Shown: in pieces, positions 8,613 through 18,049 of the stretch
How the letters are laid out: the number at the start of each line of letters is the position of its first letter
Position numbering within the stretch: the first letter of the stretch is position 1
Assembly (NCBI RefSeq): GCF_017377855.1
Contig: NZ_JAFREP010000018.1
Location: 1-64,000 of the forward strand
DNA from: Acanthopleuribacter pedis
GTDB lineage: Bacteria; Acidobacteriota; Holophagae; Acanthopleuribacterales; Acanthopleuribacteraceae
Length of the DNA: 64,000 nt
Direction of reading: 5' to 3'
The notes under the pieces: model-generated
What the model was told of the DNA's origin: nothing
The model's input: only the letters and a program-made list of their open reading frames with translations
The model's database searches: none
Position numbers and translations under genes: made by a program

Positions 8613-11387
8613 ATGAACAACCAAAATCCGACGCCCCGGATGGTGCTCGACACCCTGCTAGAAGCCAAAGAATTGACCGGTGAAGCGCGGACGGTTTTGT
8701 TATCCCGTTCCTTTCCAGAGGGCGACGCCGATTTTTTTGAAGCGGCCCAATGCCTATTTGACGAACACCCACTCACGGGAATCAGAATTAGGGATCATTT
8801 TAAGGTTGGGCAAGATCTCGGACCCTACCACATTGAAAAAGTGATTGGCGAGGGTGGAATGGGCCGCGTCTATTTGGCGAGGGACAAAAACCAGCCCGAA
8901 CTCAAAGTCGCCCTCAAGACCATTCACCCCAATTACTTAAGCTCAACCTTCCTGGCCCGCTTCGAACGCGAACGCCAAATTTTGGCGCGACTCAATCACC
9001 CCAACATCGCTTCGCTTTACAGTGTGAGCAGCAAACGCAGCGAGATCCCATTCCTCGCCATGGAATACGTGGAAGGCACCACCATTGATCACTATTGTGG
9101 CGGAACCAAAATCGGACTGGATCAGTTTCTCGATTTGTTCGACGAGATTTGCGATGCCTTGGAATTCGCGCATCAAAACCTGGTCATCCACCGCGACATC
9201 AAACCAAGCAATGTGCTGGTCAACCAGCGCGGCCGGGTCAAATTACTAGATTTCGGCATCGCCGGATTAATCGATGAAGAAACCAAAAAACAGGCACAGG
9301 TAACCCAAGTCGGGCCGCGTTTGATGTCGCCGGACTACGCCGCCCCGGAGCAACTGGGCGGCTTGCCCCTGTCCACCGCCTCGGATGTGTTCATGCTGGG
9401 CACGCTGCTGTACAAATTACTTACGGGCCGACTCCCCTACGCGGAGGAAGGCACGGCCGCGGTCAAACGCTATCAACGAATTACCGAGGAACATTTCGAA
9501 CCCCCATCCCGGTTGCTCAAGGAACACAAAGGCATTTCCGCGGCGCCGCGCATTACGCAAGAGGTGTTCCGACTACCCAAGGCACGCCTGCGCGATTTGG
9601 ATGCCATTCTGGCCAAGGCGTTAAAACCCGACCCAGCCAACCGATACCAATCAGTAGAGCGCTTTGCCAATGATCTCAAAGCGTGGCGCCAATACGGTTT
9701 CCTCTCGATCGACACGCCGAACCGTTTCGGTGTCTTGCAGCGTTACATGCAGCGAAACCGCAAATTGGTTTTGGGTTCACTGGGTTTCTGCCTGCTCATG
9801 GCGGGCTTTTCGACCTACCTGGTCCACCAGAGCCAAGAACTGCAGATGGAACGCGACACGGCGAAACGGGAACAGATCGCGGCGCAGCGCGTCACCCAAT
9901 TCATGGTCGATATGTTTGAGGGCAACGAGGGTACCAACAATCTTCAACATGAGATCACGGCCCGCGAGTTGCTGGATCAAGGGGCACTTTCCATTGAAAC
10001 GGAACTGGCCGACAAACCCATGCTCAAAGCCCGCTTACAACACGCCATGGGTCGTGCCTACCTATCCCTGGCCCAAACCGAATCAGCCTTACCCCTGCTG
10101 AAAGCGACATTGACCTACATGCAGGAAACCAAAGCGCCACCCGAACAGATCTTCACGGTTGAGGAAGACATTAATGAGCTGATGCTGAATCAAGGCCACT
10201 TCCAAGAAGTGGAAGCTCGGCTCAACCGCATGATCAAAACCGCCGAAACCCTGCGCGAGCAGCACCCGCATTTATACCTGCAAGCCCACAACGATCTGGC
10301 CGAGGCCTATCTCTATCAAGGGAAATTTGAACGAGCGGAACAAGAATTGATTCACGTTTTAGGGCAAAGCGACTTTGAAAAAGCGGACCCCTTGCTACGC
10401 GCTTCGTTGTTTAACAACCTTGGCTTGCTGTACCGCGCGCAAAGTAAATACCCACAAGCGTTGGTTCATTTTGAAAATACCCTGCAAGCACTGCGCGAGG
10501 AATACAAAGGCGTTCATCGGGAAATCGCCAAAGCCCTGAATAACATCGGCGTCATTCACAGCAATCTCGGTAATCTCAAAAAAGCGGAAGAACATTATTT
10601 GAAGGCACTGGCCATGCATCCTGAGGTATACGGTGAAAACCACGGCGAAACCGGAAAACTCAAAGCCAACCTCGCGGTGCTTTACCACAACCAAAATCAA
10701 CTGGAGAAAGCCGTTGAATACTATCTCGCGGCCCGCACTCAGCTTTTGCAATTCTTCCCAGCAAGCCATCCCAACGTCGCACAAAACCACCTCAGCATGT
10801 CCTCAGCCTTCCTGTCATTGGGTCAGCCGGAGGAAGCGGAAAAGTATGTCCGCATCGCGTTAACCGATATGTTGGGCCAAGCGGACGCCTCTCCCGCCAT
10901 CCTCGCCCAAGGCTATCTGCGCTTGGCGATTGTTTTGATTCCCCGCGGCGAACTTGACGAGGCGGAAGATCTCCTGCAACGGCATCTCACCACCCTACCA
11001 AAAGAAATCGGCCCCGATCATCCATCTCGAGCCAACAACATCTTGCATCGCGGTCGTATTTGCAACATGCGCGGCCAAACCGAGGAAGCCATCGCCAAAT
11101 TGCACGAAGCGGAACAGATTTACCTCAAGCGCGTTCCCGAAAGTCACCGTTGGGTGCAGCGAACGCGTATTTACAAAGCACAGGTTTGGCGAGACGCGGA
11201 AGCGTACCAAAAGGCCGAAGTCATCTTACTGGGCGTGCGCGACGCGATCATCCAAGGTGGTTTGGAAGGCACGCAGATCCATTTCGAATGCCTGGAAGAC
11301 TTAGCCAAACTCTACCACCGTCAAAAAAGAGTCGGCAAAGCGGCCGGGATTGAAAAGCAACTGGCGTCGCTCAACAAACCCGGCTAA
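8613..11387 (+). CDS. transmembrane Ser/Thr protein kinase with TPR repeats
   Basis: About 924 aa from ATG 8613 (AAAGG 10 nt upstream; a GTG at 8601 is too close to it). The Hanks-type kinase occupies residues about 70-365: glycine loop GEGGMGRVYLA at about 79, catalytic HRD at 193-195, DFG at 213-215 and YAAPEQ in the activation segment. A single membrane helix at about 385-405 (LVLGSLGFCLLMAGFSTYLV) is followed by a long TPR solenoid (several A-x-x-x-L-G-N-L/I repeats, e.g. KALNNIGVIHSNLGNLKKAE). This PknB-like, TPR-tailed architecture is common in Acidobacteriota and Myxococcota. Ligands and targets are unknown. Confidence 0.93.
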   Translation: MNNQNPTPRMVLDTLLEAKELTGEARTVLLSRSFPEGDADFFEAAQCLFDEHPLTGIRIRDHFKVGQDLGPYHIEKVIGEGGMGRVYLARDKNQPELKVALKTIHPNYLSSTFLARFERERQILARLNHPNIASLYSVSSKRSEIPFLAMEYVEGTTIDHYCGGTKIGLDQFLDLFDEICDALEFAHQNLVIHRDIKPSNVLVNQRGRVKLLDFGIAGLIDEETKKQAQVTQVGPRLMSPDYAAPEQLGGLPLSTASDVFMLGTLLYKLLTGRLPYAEEGTAAVKRYQRITEEHFEPPSRLLKEHKGISAAPRITQEVFRLPKARLRDLDAILAKALKPDPANRYQSVERFANDLKAWRQYGFLSIDTPNRFGVLQRYMQRNRKLVLGSLGFCLLMAGFSTYLVHQSQELQMERDTAKREQIAAQRVTQFMVDMFEGNEGTNNLQHEITARELLDQGALSIETELADKPMLKARLQHAMGRAYLSLAQTESALPLLKATLTYMQETKAPPEQIFTVEEDINELMLNQGHFQEVEARLNRMIKTAETLREQHPHLYLQAHNDLAEAYLYQGKFERAEQELIHVLGQSDFEKADPLLRASLFNNLGLLYRAQSKYPQALVHFENTLQALREEYKGVHREIAKALNNIGVIHSNLGNLKKAEEHYLKALAMHPEVYGENHGETGKLKANLAVLYHNQNQLEKAVEYYLAARTQLLQFFPASHPNVAQNHLSMSSAFLSLGQPEEAEKYVRIALTDMLGQADASPAILAQGYLRLAIVLIPRGELDEAEDLLQRHLTTLPKEIGPDHPSRANNILHRGRICNMRGQTEEAIAKLHEAEQIYLKRVPESHRWVQRTRIYKAQVWRDAEAYQKAEVILLGVRDAIIQGGLEGTQIHFECLEDLAKLYHRQKRVGKAAGIEKQLASLNKPG

Positions 11388-11443
11388 CCCGCATTTCTCA
11401 CAAGGAATTCTGCTACGAAGCCTTGTGAGAAGTGCGGGCTAAC
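11385..11443. repeat. dispersed palindromic repeat, compact copy 2
   Basis: The arms CCGCATTTCTCACAAGG and CCTTGTGAGAAGTGCGG enclose AATTCTGCTACGAAG, within the outer TAACC...GGCTAACC. It fills the whole gap between the convergent kinase and RND pump genes, so it may also act as a bidirectional transcript end. Confidence 0.85.
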
Positions 11444-11446
11444 CAG

Positions 11447-14400
11447 TTACTTACGAACAAAACGCCCCAGATCCACACCCAGGTGCAGCATCACCGGCAC
11501 AATCAACAGCGTGATCGGCGTGGCGAAGATTTCGCCCCAGGCCAAGGAAATGGCCGCCGGGATCAAGTATTGCGCCTGCTCCGAGGTTTCCGACAACAGC
11601 GGCATCAGACCGCAACAGGTGGTTACGGTGGTGAGCAGGATGGCGCGAAAACGGCTGCGTCCGGCTTGGATGAGCGCCTCCTTCAAAGGCATGCCCTGTC
11701 GATACAGTTCATTAAAACGGGTGAGCAACACCAAACTGTCATTGACGACCACACCGGTGACGGCGAGCATGCCGAAAAAGGAAAGTACACTGAGGGAAGC
11801 ACCGTGAAACCAATGCCCGACCACGGCGCCGATAAAGCCGAAGGGAATCACGGCCATGATCACAAACGGCTGGGTGTAGGATTTGAGTGGAATCGCCAAA
11901 AGTACATAAATAAGGATGAGGATGAACCACAAGGCGCGTTTCAGGTTGCCCCGCATCTCGCCCATCTCCTCCAATTCGCCCGCGCCGCGAATGACCAGGT
12001 CGGGAAAGGTGCGGCGCAGTTCGGGTTCCAATTCGGCTTGGATCCAAGCAAAAGCCTCGGCCCCGCTGATTTGGTCCTTGTCGAGGTTGGCACGCACTTG
12101 GGCGACGCGACGGCCGTTTTGGCGATTCACCGATGCGGGCACATAACTGGATTCCAACTCGGCCACCAGGGGCAGCGGCACCCAGCGGCCTTGGTGGGTC
12201 AGCACACGGGTGTCCAAAATATCGCGCATGTCGCGGCGGCGTTGTTCGCGGTACTGCACGATGACTTTCACTTCCTCCGCGTCGCGCTGCACCCGTTGGA
12301 CCTCAATCCCACCGAAGGCGTCGCCGATTTGTGCGGCCAAGTCGGCGGTGGTCAAGCCGAGGTGACGCGCCTCGGGTTTGAGTTTGAGGCGAATGCTGGG
12401 CGAACCGCTGTCTAAATCGTGGCGCACGTCATTGACCCCGTCGAGGGCCGCCAACCGATCAGTGAACACGGCCACCGCTTGGGAAAGCACCTCGTTTTGA
12501 CGCGCTTCCAACTCAACGACAAAGCCACCACCGGTTTCGAAAGAACCGCTAAACGACAGTTCCTCCACGCCTTCCAAGCGACCCACCGCCTCGCGCCACT
12601 GGTCAATGGTTTCGTTGGTGCTGAGCACCCGCGCGGTTTCCGGTTGCAGTTCGGCATAGATTTCGGCGTCGAAGGGACCCATCAGCGCGGTCATGATGCG
12701 GGCTATCGGCGGGGTGTCGTTGCCCTGCGCTTGCATGTGGCGACGGTTCAGATCCTCGGCCGCCGCCTCAATCCGCTCAAGGTGTGCGGTGGTCAAATGG
12801 AGCGGGCTCGCGCCTTCCATTTTCAGGCGCACGCTGATGATTTGACCCGGCACCTCGGGGAAAAACACGGTGCGCACCCAACCGTTGGCAATCGCACCCA
12901 GACCACCCAGGGCCAGGGTCAAAAACAACAGCAGCGCACTGTAGCGGTGTTCGAGTGCGCGGCCCAGCAAGGGCTGGTACAAGCGCAGGTTGACGAATTG
13001 CAAGCCGGCGGCAACCCGGTCTTGTAGGCGACTCCACCACAGCGAAAGACCGCGTTTCGATTCTTGCCCGAGGGAAATTGCCGCGAGGTGGGCGGGTAAA
13101 ATGAACTTACTTTCGATCAGCGAAGCGATCAGCGCGATGATTACCACCACGGAGAAGCCGGAAAAAATTTTACCGATATCGCTGTTCATCATCAGCAGCG
13201 GGGCGAACGCCGAAATGGTGGTGAGACAGCCGAACACGGTCGCGGTGGAAACGCGGTGAACGCCGTTGATGGTGGCCTGCACCGGATCGCCGCCGCGAAG
13301 CCGCTCCTCGTAAACGCTTTCACCGACCACAATCGCATCGTCCACCAAAATGCCGAGCACGATGATCATGCCGAAGGTGGTGATGTCATTGAGCGAATGA
13401 CCCAAGGCGTGGTCGCCCATCACCACGAGCGCGCCGGCAATCGATATCGGCACGCCCATCGCCACCCAGAAGGCCAAACGCACTTCCAAAAACAACGCCA
13501 GCAACACAAAAACAATCAGCAAGCCTTGCCAAGCATTTTCAGCCAACAAGCTGAGCCGATCCTGCATGTAAATGCTGTATTCACCCCAGATATCCACCGA
13601 AACGCCCTCGGGCAGCCGCGCCGCAACGCGGTCTTTGATTTCGTGGGCCGCCTTGCTGACTTCCATCAGGTGGCCTTTTTTACTGGTGAAGATTTGCATG
13701 CCGACCGCGGCGTGGCCCTGGAACCGCGAAAAGGTGGGCTCATCTTGAAAGCCGTCGATGATTTCGGCCACATCGGCCACGGTCACGACCGTGCCGTCGG
13801 CGAAGTTGCGCACGGGAACCGCGGCGAAATCGCTGTAGTGAAACGCTTTCTCGTCGGCACGCACAATCACCTTACCCGCGTCGCTTTTGATTTCGCCGGT
13901 GCGGTAATCCAAGGACGCGTTGTGAATCGCGTTGGTGACGTCGTTGAGCGAAAGCCCGAAGGTGCGCAACCTGTCGTCATCAACTTCAATGCGCACCTCG
14001 TAAGGCAAAAGGCCGAAGGTGTTCATTTTGGTGATTTTGGGGTGGGCCTGGAGTTCGTCACGCACCTCGCGCGCCACCTTTTGCAGGGTTTCCCGATCCA
14101 CATCGCCGTAGACCTGCACGATCAGCGCCTCGACGTTAAATTCGTCGCGGGTCACAATCGGTCGCTCCGCGCCTTGCGGCAGGGTGGCGATGGCGTCGAT
14201 GCGGGTGCGGATTTCGTTTTGGAAGCGGTCCATATCAAAATCGCTTTCTTTTTGCGCCCACACGCTGGATACGCCGTCTTCGCTGATTGCCGCGGTTTTC
14301 TTTAGGCCCGGCATCCCTTCCAAGGCCTTTTCCACCTTGCGGGTCAAACCGCGATCCACCTGTTCAGCGACGCTGCCGGGGTAAACCGTGGTCACGGTCA

Positions 14401-14536
14401 CCGAGCTGGGCGGCAAGGCGGGAAAACCCTCGATGCGCATGCTCTGCACCGAAAAGACAGCCGCGACCAGGGTCAACATGGTCAGCAAGTTGGCCGCAAC
14501 CGGGTTGCGGGTAAACCATTCCGTTAAAAAATGCAT
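11447..14536 (-). CDS. RND-family efflux pump inner-membrane permease
   Basis: 1029 aa, AcrB/MexB length. N-terminal membrane helix (PVAANLLTMLTLVAAVFSVQ), a first periplasmic loop (PGSVAEQVDRGLTRKVEKAL), then a helix bundle (GLLIVFVLLALFLEVRLAFW; GMIIVLGILVDDAIVVGESV with the paired Asp of the proton relay). A second copy follows, with GMLAVTGVVVNDSLVLLTRF. It is proton-driven export across both membranes together with the adaptor and outer-membrane channel encoded just upstream. SD AGGAG sits 8 nt before ATG 14536. It is the third gene of the tripartite operon. Substrate not predictable; the divergent HAE-type sequence suggests organic compounds rather than metals. Confidence 0.95.
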   Translation of the reverse strand: MHFLTEWFTRNPVAANLLTMLTLVAAVFSVQSMRIEGFPALPPSSVTVTTVYPGSVAEQVDRGLTRKVEKALEGMPGLKKTAAISEDGVSSVWAQKESDFDMDRFQNEIRTRIDAIATLPQGAERPIVTRDEFNVEALIVQVYGDVDRETLQKVAREVRDELQAHPKITKMNTFGLLPYEVRIEVDDDRLRTFGLSLNDVTNAIHNASLDYRTGEIKSDAGKVIVRADEKAFHYSDFAAVPVRNFADGTVVTVADVAEIIDGFQDEPTFSRFQGHAAVGMQIFTSKKGHLMEVSKAAHEIKDRVAARLPEGVSVDIWGEYSIYMQDRLSLLAENAWQGLLIVFVLLALFLEVRLAFWVAMGVPISIAGALVVMGDHALGHSLNDITTFGMIIVLGILVDDAIVVGESVYEERLRGGDPVQATINGVHRVSTATVFGCLTTISAFAPLLMMNSDIGKIFSGFSVVVIIALIASLIESKFILPAHLAAISLGQESKRGLSLWWSRLQDRVAAGLQFVNLRLYQPLLGRALEHRYSALLLFLTLALGGLGAIANGWVRTVFFPEVPGQIISVRLKMEGASPLHLTTAHLERIEAAAEDLNRRHMQAQGNDTPPIARIMTALMGPFDAEIYAELQPETARVLSTNETIDQWREAVGRLEGVEELSFSGSFETGGGFVVELEARQNEVLSQAVAVFTDRLAALDGVNDVRHDLDSGSPSIRLKLKPEARHLGLTTADLAAQIGDAFGGIEVQRVQRDAEEVKVIVQYREQRRRDMRDILDTRVLTHQGRWVPLPLVAELESSYVPASVNRQNGRRVAQVRANLDKDQISGAEAFAWIQAELEPELRRTFPDLVIRGAGELEEMGEMRGNLKRALWFILILIYVLLAIPLKSYTQPFVIMAVIPFGFIGAVVGHWFHGASLSVLSFFGMLAVTGVVVNDSLVLLTRFNELYRQGMPLKEALIQAGRSRFRAILLTTVTTCCGLMPLLSETSEQAQYLIPAAISLAWGEIFATPITLLIVPVMLHLGVDLGRFVRK

Positions 14537-14539
14537 GGT

Positions 14540-15736
14540 TTACTCTCCTTCCAAGGGTTGCACCGCGAGGCCGCGGGTAAAACCGGCGTGGGGGGAAACG
14601 GCCAACCGCAAGTCGTTGACCGCATCCTCCGGGGGCGTCACAAACACGGTACCGTCGCCGAAGAAACGGGCTTCCGCCTGCCAGGCACGCAGGCGATTGC
14701 CTTCGTCGACGTACCAACACAAACCTTGTTTGGTGTAGGCGCTTTCCGGGACCCGCAAGACGTGCTCCAGGGTTTTACCAGTTAATTCGGCGCGCACAAA
14801 ACTCCCTGGCAACAGGGGCTGGGCTTGCGCAAAGGGTTCTTCGATATGCACAAACAGGGTGCGCAACCGCGTTTCCCCGGCGAGGCGACGGCTCTCGCGC
14901 ACGGCGAACGCCGCGTGGCGGGTGCCGACCTCGGGATCGACAAGCGACACCGGCGTTTCGCGCCAATCGTCGGGCAGCATCGCCCATTGTTTTGCGTCCA
15001 ATTGCACCGCGACCTCAAACACATCCAGCCCGGCCAAATGAACCACCGGGTCGCCGGCAAACAAGGACGCGCCGGGATTGACCTCACGCGACACAATCAG
15101 GCCGTCGTAAGGCGCGCGGATTTCGGTTTGCGCCAGTTGCTCCTCCGCCGCGGCGACCGCCGCCTCGGCCGCGGCCAACTCGGCACGTGCCGCGGCGACC
15201 TGGGGTTGGCGCAGCACCAAATCAGAATCGGGCTCCCCTTCCAAACCGGAACGTTTCCAGTTTTGGCGCGCCGCGACCGCCTCGCGTTCTTCCGCTTTGA
15301 GGGTCACATGGGCTTGTGCCACGCGCGACTTGGTTTCGCGCAATTGCTGCCGATAAGCGCTGTCTTCAAGTTTCACCAATAACTCGCCGGCACGCACGGT
15401 ATTCCCTGGCTGCAAACGAGCGGACAAGGTCACAATCCGCCCATTGACCTGACTGCGCAGGGTGGATTGCCACAGCGGGGTGACCTCGCCCAACGCGGTG
15501 ATGGTGGCGGGGTAACCGCCCGGTGCCACGGTGCGCACACTTACCGGCAACCCAACGTCGACGCCTTTTTTCTCATCAGGCGCGGTTTGCTCCGGCTCTT
15601 GAAAAAAAACAAAAAGCAAAACCGTGGCACAAAACAACCCGGTCGCGATGAATACGGCCCATTTCTTCCAGGCCGGCCCGCCGGTTTCTTTAGGATTCGA
15701 TGCGTTAACGCCGGTATTCGTATGGGGTTCAGTCAT
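14540..15736 (-). CDS. RND efflux periplasmic adaptor subunit
   Basis: 398 aa. An N-terminal membrane anchor (AVFIATGLFCATVLLFVFFQ) is followed by a lipoyl half-motif (RSQVNGRIVTLSARLQPGNTVR). Next come an Ala/Glu-rich coiled-coil hairpin at about residues 115-195 (AEEREAVAARQNWKRSGLEG ... LAAAEAAVAAAEEQL), the second lipoyl half (IRAPYDGLIVSREVNPGAS) and a beta-barrel. This is the standard membrane-fusion-protein order. ATG 15736 overlaps the stop of the TolC-like gene by 8 bp and has CAGGAG upstream. The pump gene starts 3 nt after its stop, so all three subunits are translationally linked. Confidence 0.95.
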   Translation of the reverse strand: MTEPHTNTGVNASNPKETGGPAWKKWAVFIATGLFCATVLLFVFFQEPEQTAPDEKKGVDVGLPVSVRTVAPGGYPATITALGEVTPLWQSTLRSQVNGRIVTLSARLQPGNTVRAGELLVKLEDSAYRQQLRETKSRVAQAHVTLKAEEREAVAARQNWKRSGLEGEPDSDLVLRQPQVAAARAELAAAEAAVAAAEEQLAQTEIRAPYDGLIVSREVNPGASLFAGDPVVHLAGLDVFEVAVQLDAKQWAMLPDDWRETPVSLVDPEVGTRHAAFAVRESRRLAGETRLRTLFVHIEEPFAQAQPLLPGSFVRAELTGKTLEHVLRVPESAYTKQGLCWYVDEGNRLRAWQAEARFFGDGTVFVTPPEDAVNDLRLAVSPHAGFTRGLAVQPLEGE

Positions 15737-17201
15737 GGGTTTCTCCTGTGCGGGCCAACCAAGGCCGGGTATCTTCTCCGAGACCGGCGGCGAGGGCCAA
15801 ATCGATGCGGTTAACCAGATGGGCCGCTTGAAGCGCTTCCCGTTGCATCGCGATACTGATTTCTTGTTCCTGGGCGATCAGCCAACTCTGGAGGCTGTCC
15901 AAACCATCACGGTAACGCGCCTCAAAAAAGGCGCTGTTGCGACGGGCTTCTTGTTCCGCCACGGCCAAAGCATCCATTTGCGCCGTCAAACTCCGTTCGC
16001 GATCCAGCGCGTTTTCCACCTCGCCGAGGGCGCGCAACACGATGTCGTAAACGTCAAATACCGCGGCGTCCGCTTCAAGACGTTGGGCGCGTGCCGCGTA
16101 AGCCAGGGCGCCGTGGTCGAGGATCGGTTGAAACAGCGAACCCAAAAGGTTCCAACCGGTCTCAGCCGCACCCAACCCCGAGAGTTGCGCGGATTGGCGA
16201 AAGACCTGAGACGAGAGTTTGAGGTTGGGGTATTGGGCTTTGCGGGCCGCATCGGCCGTGGCACGCGCTGTTTCCAACCGCGCCAAGGCGGCACGAACAT
16301 CGGGTCGCTGTAACAACACCGCCGCGGGAAGCGCGGGTTGGGTCAAACGAATCGCCGGCAATTGGGCGGGTAAATCGGGGCTGTGTTGTGGGGGGCGACC
16401 CAGCAAAATAGCCAGTTCGCGCAAGGCGCGTCGTTGGTTTTCGGCCTGCGCATGTTGTTCCGCACGGGCCAGCGCGTTTTGCGTTTTGGCCGCCGCCGCC
16501 TCTTCATAGCCGGCCAAACCGTTGCGGTACCGGTCGGCTTGAATCGCCTCAACCTCGGCCAACATCGCCAGCCGACGTTCTTGCACGGCCACCATCCTGC
16601 CGCTGTTCACCGCCGCGATCCAGGTCTGCACCCCGCGCACCACCAGGGCGTCTTTGAGCGCGATCCAATCCGCCTCTTGGGCGTCGCGTTGCCATTGGGC
16701 CGCGCGGCGATGGTCGGCCAGGCGACCCCACAGATCGAGTTCCCAACTGAAGGAAACCGTGGGTTGCAGGGAACCGGCGGTGGTGTTTTGCCCGGTCAAA
16801 GGATCGGGTGTTTGGTTGTTGCGACCCGCTTCAAAACCGGCATCGAGCCGGGGCAAATCTTGAGCACGCGCCTGCTTCACCAAAACCCCGGCGGCCTCCA
16901 GACGCAGGGCCGTCGCCGCCAAGCCGGGATTTTCGGCCAAAGCTTCGTCAATAAGCGCGGTTAAGGCAGGCTCATCGATCACCTGCAGCAAATGATCGCT
17001 GAAAGGAAGGTCACCCGTGGGTTCACGCCAACTTTGGGGAACCGCCTCGGCGACCGCGGCGGGGAGGTTGGTTTGGGCTGCTTTTTGGGGGCCGCAACCC
17101 AAACCGAGCAGCGCCAAAGCCAACAAAGCGCCGCAAGCGAGACCGCGCCAGGCACGGTTTATCCGGTTGTTTGTTTTTGTGAAGGTGTTGGTAAAGAACA
17201 T
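15729..17201 (-). CDS. TolC/NodT-family outer-membrane efflux lipoprotein
   Basis: 490 aa. A signal peptide ends in the lipobox LGLGC (ALLALALLGLGCGPQ), marking it as an outer-membrane lipoprotein. The repeated coiled-coil alpha-barrel pattern of OEP proteins appears twice (residues about 80-260 and 290-480), with typical ALLNEALAENPGL-like and ALARLETARATADAARKAQY elements. It forms the exit duct of the RND pump. ATG 17201 has AGGAGGAG directly upstream, just behind a two-hairpin leader. It is the first gene of the efflux operon and follows the TetR gene on the same strand. Confidence 0.94.
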   Translation of the reverse strand: MFFTNTFTKTNNRINRAWRGLACGALLALALLGLGCGPQKAAQTNLPAAVAEAVPQSWREPTGDLPFSDHLLQVIDEPALTALIDEALAENPGLAATALRLEAAGVLVKQARAQDLPRLDAGFEAGRNNQTPDPLTGQNTTAGSLQPTVSFSWELDLWGRLADHRRAAQWQRDAQEADWIALKDALVVRGVQTWIAAVNSGRMVAVQERRLAMLAEVEAIQADRYRNGLAGYEEAAAAKTQNALARAEQHAQAENQRRALRELAILLGRPPQHSPDLPAQLPAIRLTQPALPAAVLLQRPDVRAALARLETARATADAARKAQYPNLKLSSQVFRQSAQLSGLGAAETGWNLLGSLFQPILDHGALAYAARAQRLEADAAVFDVYDIVLRALGEVENALDRERSLTAQMDALAVAEQEARRNSAFFEARYRDGLDSLQSWLIAQEQEISIAMQREALQAAHLVNRIDLALAAGLGEDTRPWLARTGETHD

Positions 17202-17217
17202 GGTTTCGACTCCTCCT

Positions 17218-17270
17218 AACGCAAGTTTGACTTGCGTTTAGCTCCCGTCTCGCGGTTTTCGCGAGGCGGG
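17218..17270 (-). promoter_or_regulatory. two hairpins in the leader of the efflux operon
   Basis: AACGCAAG/CTTGCGTT (17218-17225 with 17231-17238) and an 11-bp stem CCCGTCTCGCG/CGCGAGGCGGG (17244-17254 with 17260-17270, one wobble pair) lie between tetR and the TolC-like gene. In transcript order they end immediately before the SD (AGGAGGAG). Partial termination after tetR or shielding of the SD is possible. There is no T-run after the GC-rich stem. Confidence 0.5.
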
Positions 17271-17325
17271 GGCTGAAGATGCTGCAAGCGAACCAATCGG
17301 GCAAAGATGGGGGGCAAAAACAACA

Positions 17326-17961
17326 TCAAACCCCTCCTAATTCCGGGTTGGCGGCGGCCAGCGTCACCGCCACGATGTGGCGACTGAGTTGGTCGTTGCG
17401 GCCCAGGTCATCGAAAAAGCCGGGAACAATTTCTTCCGCCATGTGGCCGTGAAGGCCGAAGGTTTCCAACAAAGAAACCATCGTCAGTACCGCAAATTGC
17501 ACATGACGGCTGTCGGGCGTGGAACCCGCGGCCGCGGCCACCAGCTCGGTGGCAAAGACCATGTCCGGGCGGTAGTAGTGCTCAATCACCTCGCGGTAGG
17601 CCTCGCCGCCGAAATGAGATTCACGCGCTAGCAAAGCATTGCGCCAGTCGCCCGCGCCTTCGCGGCGACCTTCTTCCAGAACCTCCTTCACCATCACAAA
17701 CAGCGCCTCGCGCGGCTTCAAGGTTTTGAGCAAGCGTTTTTCCTCGGCCGAAATAGAGGCATGGGCGGCGGCATGCATCAGCACCTCGTGGAACAAAATC
17801 TGTTTGGATTGAAAGTGGTAATTAAGCGCGCTCAGGTGGGTTTCGGCCTCTTTGGCGATCATCCGAACGGTGACCCCTTTGAAGCCGCGCTCGGCGAACA
17901 AGCGGCCGGCGGCCTCGATAATGCGTGCGCGGGTTTGTTCAGAATCTTTAGCGGTGCCCAT
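17326..17961 (-). CDS. TetR/AcrR-family transcriptional regulator
   Basis: 211 aa from ATG 17961 with GGAGGAAGC just upstream; the frame is open to 18048 but that part carries the operator. The N-terminal HTH is clear: RARIIEAAGRLFAERGFKGV, then VRMIAKEAETHLSALNYHF. The C-terminal ligand-binding domain is helical (CerR/YbiH-like DUF1956 type: FVMVKEVLEEGRREGAGDW). It lies 124 bp upstream of the RND operon on the same strand and is the probable local repressor of that operon. Its own upstream DNA has three copies of a CTTGTTCGAA element. Confidence 0.92.
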   Translation of the reverse strand: MGTAKDSEQTRARIIEAAGRLFAERGFKGVTVRMIAKEAETHLSALNYHFQSKQILFHEVLMHAAAHASISAEEKRLLKTLKPREALFVMVKEVLEEGRREGAGDWRNALLARESHFGGEAYREVIEHYYRPDMVFATELVAAAAGSTPDSRHVQFAVLTMVSLLETFGLHGHMAEEIVPGFFDDLGRNDQLSRHIVAVTLAAANPELGGV

Positions 17962-17987
17962 GCTTCCTCCTTGGCAACAAGCCGAAC

Positions 17988-18049
17988 ACTTGTTTCGAAC
18001 AATTGTACGACACACTTGTTCGAAATGTTGACCAATTTTTTCGAACAAG
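17988..18049. promoter_or_regulatory. probable TetR operator (three CTTGTTCGAA half-sites)
   Basis: CTTGTTCGAA (18015-18024) and TTCGAACAAG (18040-18049) are a perfect 10-bp inverted repeat with a 15-bp spacer. A third, nearly palindromic copy, ACTTGTTTCGAACAA (17988-18002), lies closer to the tetR start. The cluster lies 27-88 bp upstream of the regulator start codon, the expected place for autorepression. Confidence 0.7.

Noticed and set aside
12419-14305. Long plus-strand frames opposite the RND pump, MFP and cytochrome genes
   Set aside because: They are antisense shadows of clear genes and are His/Gln/Gly-rich with no SD or family.
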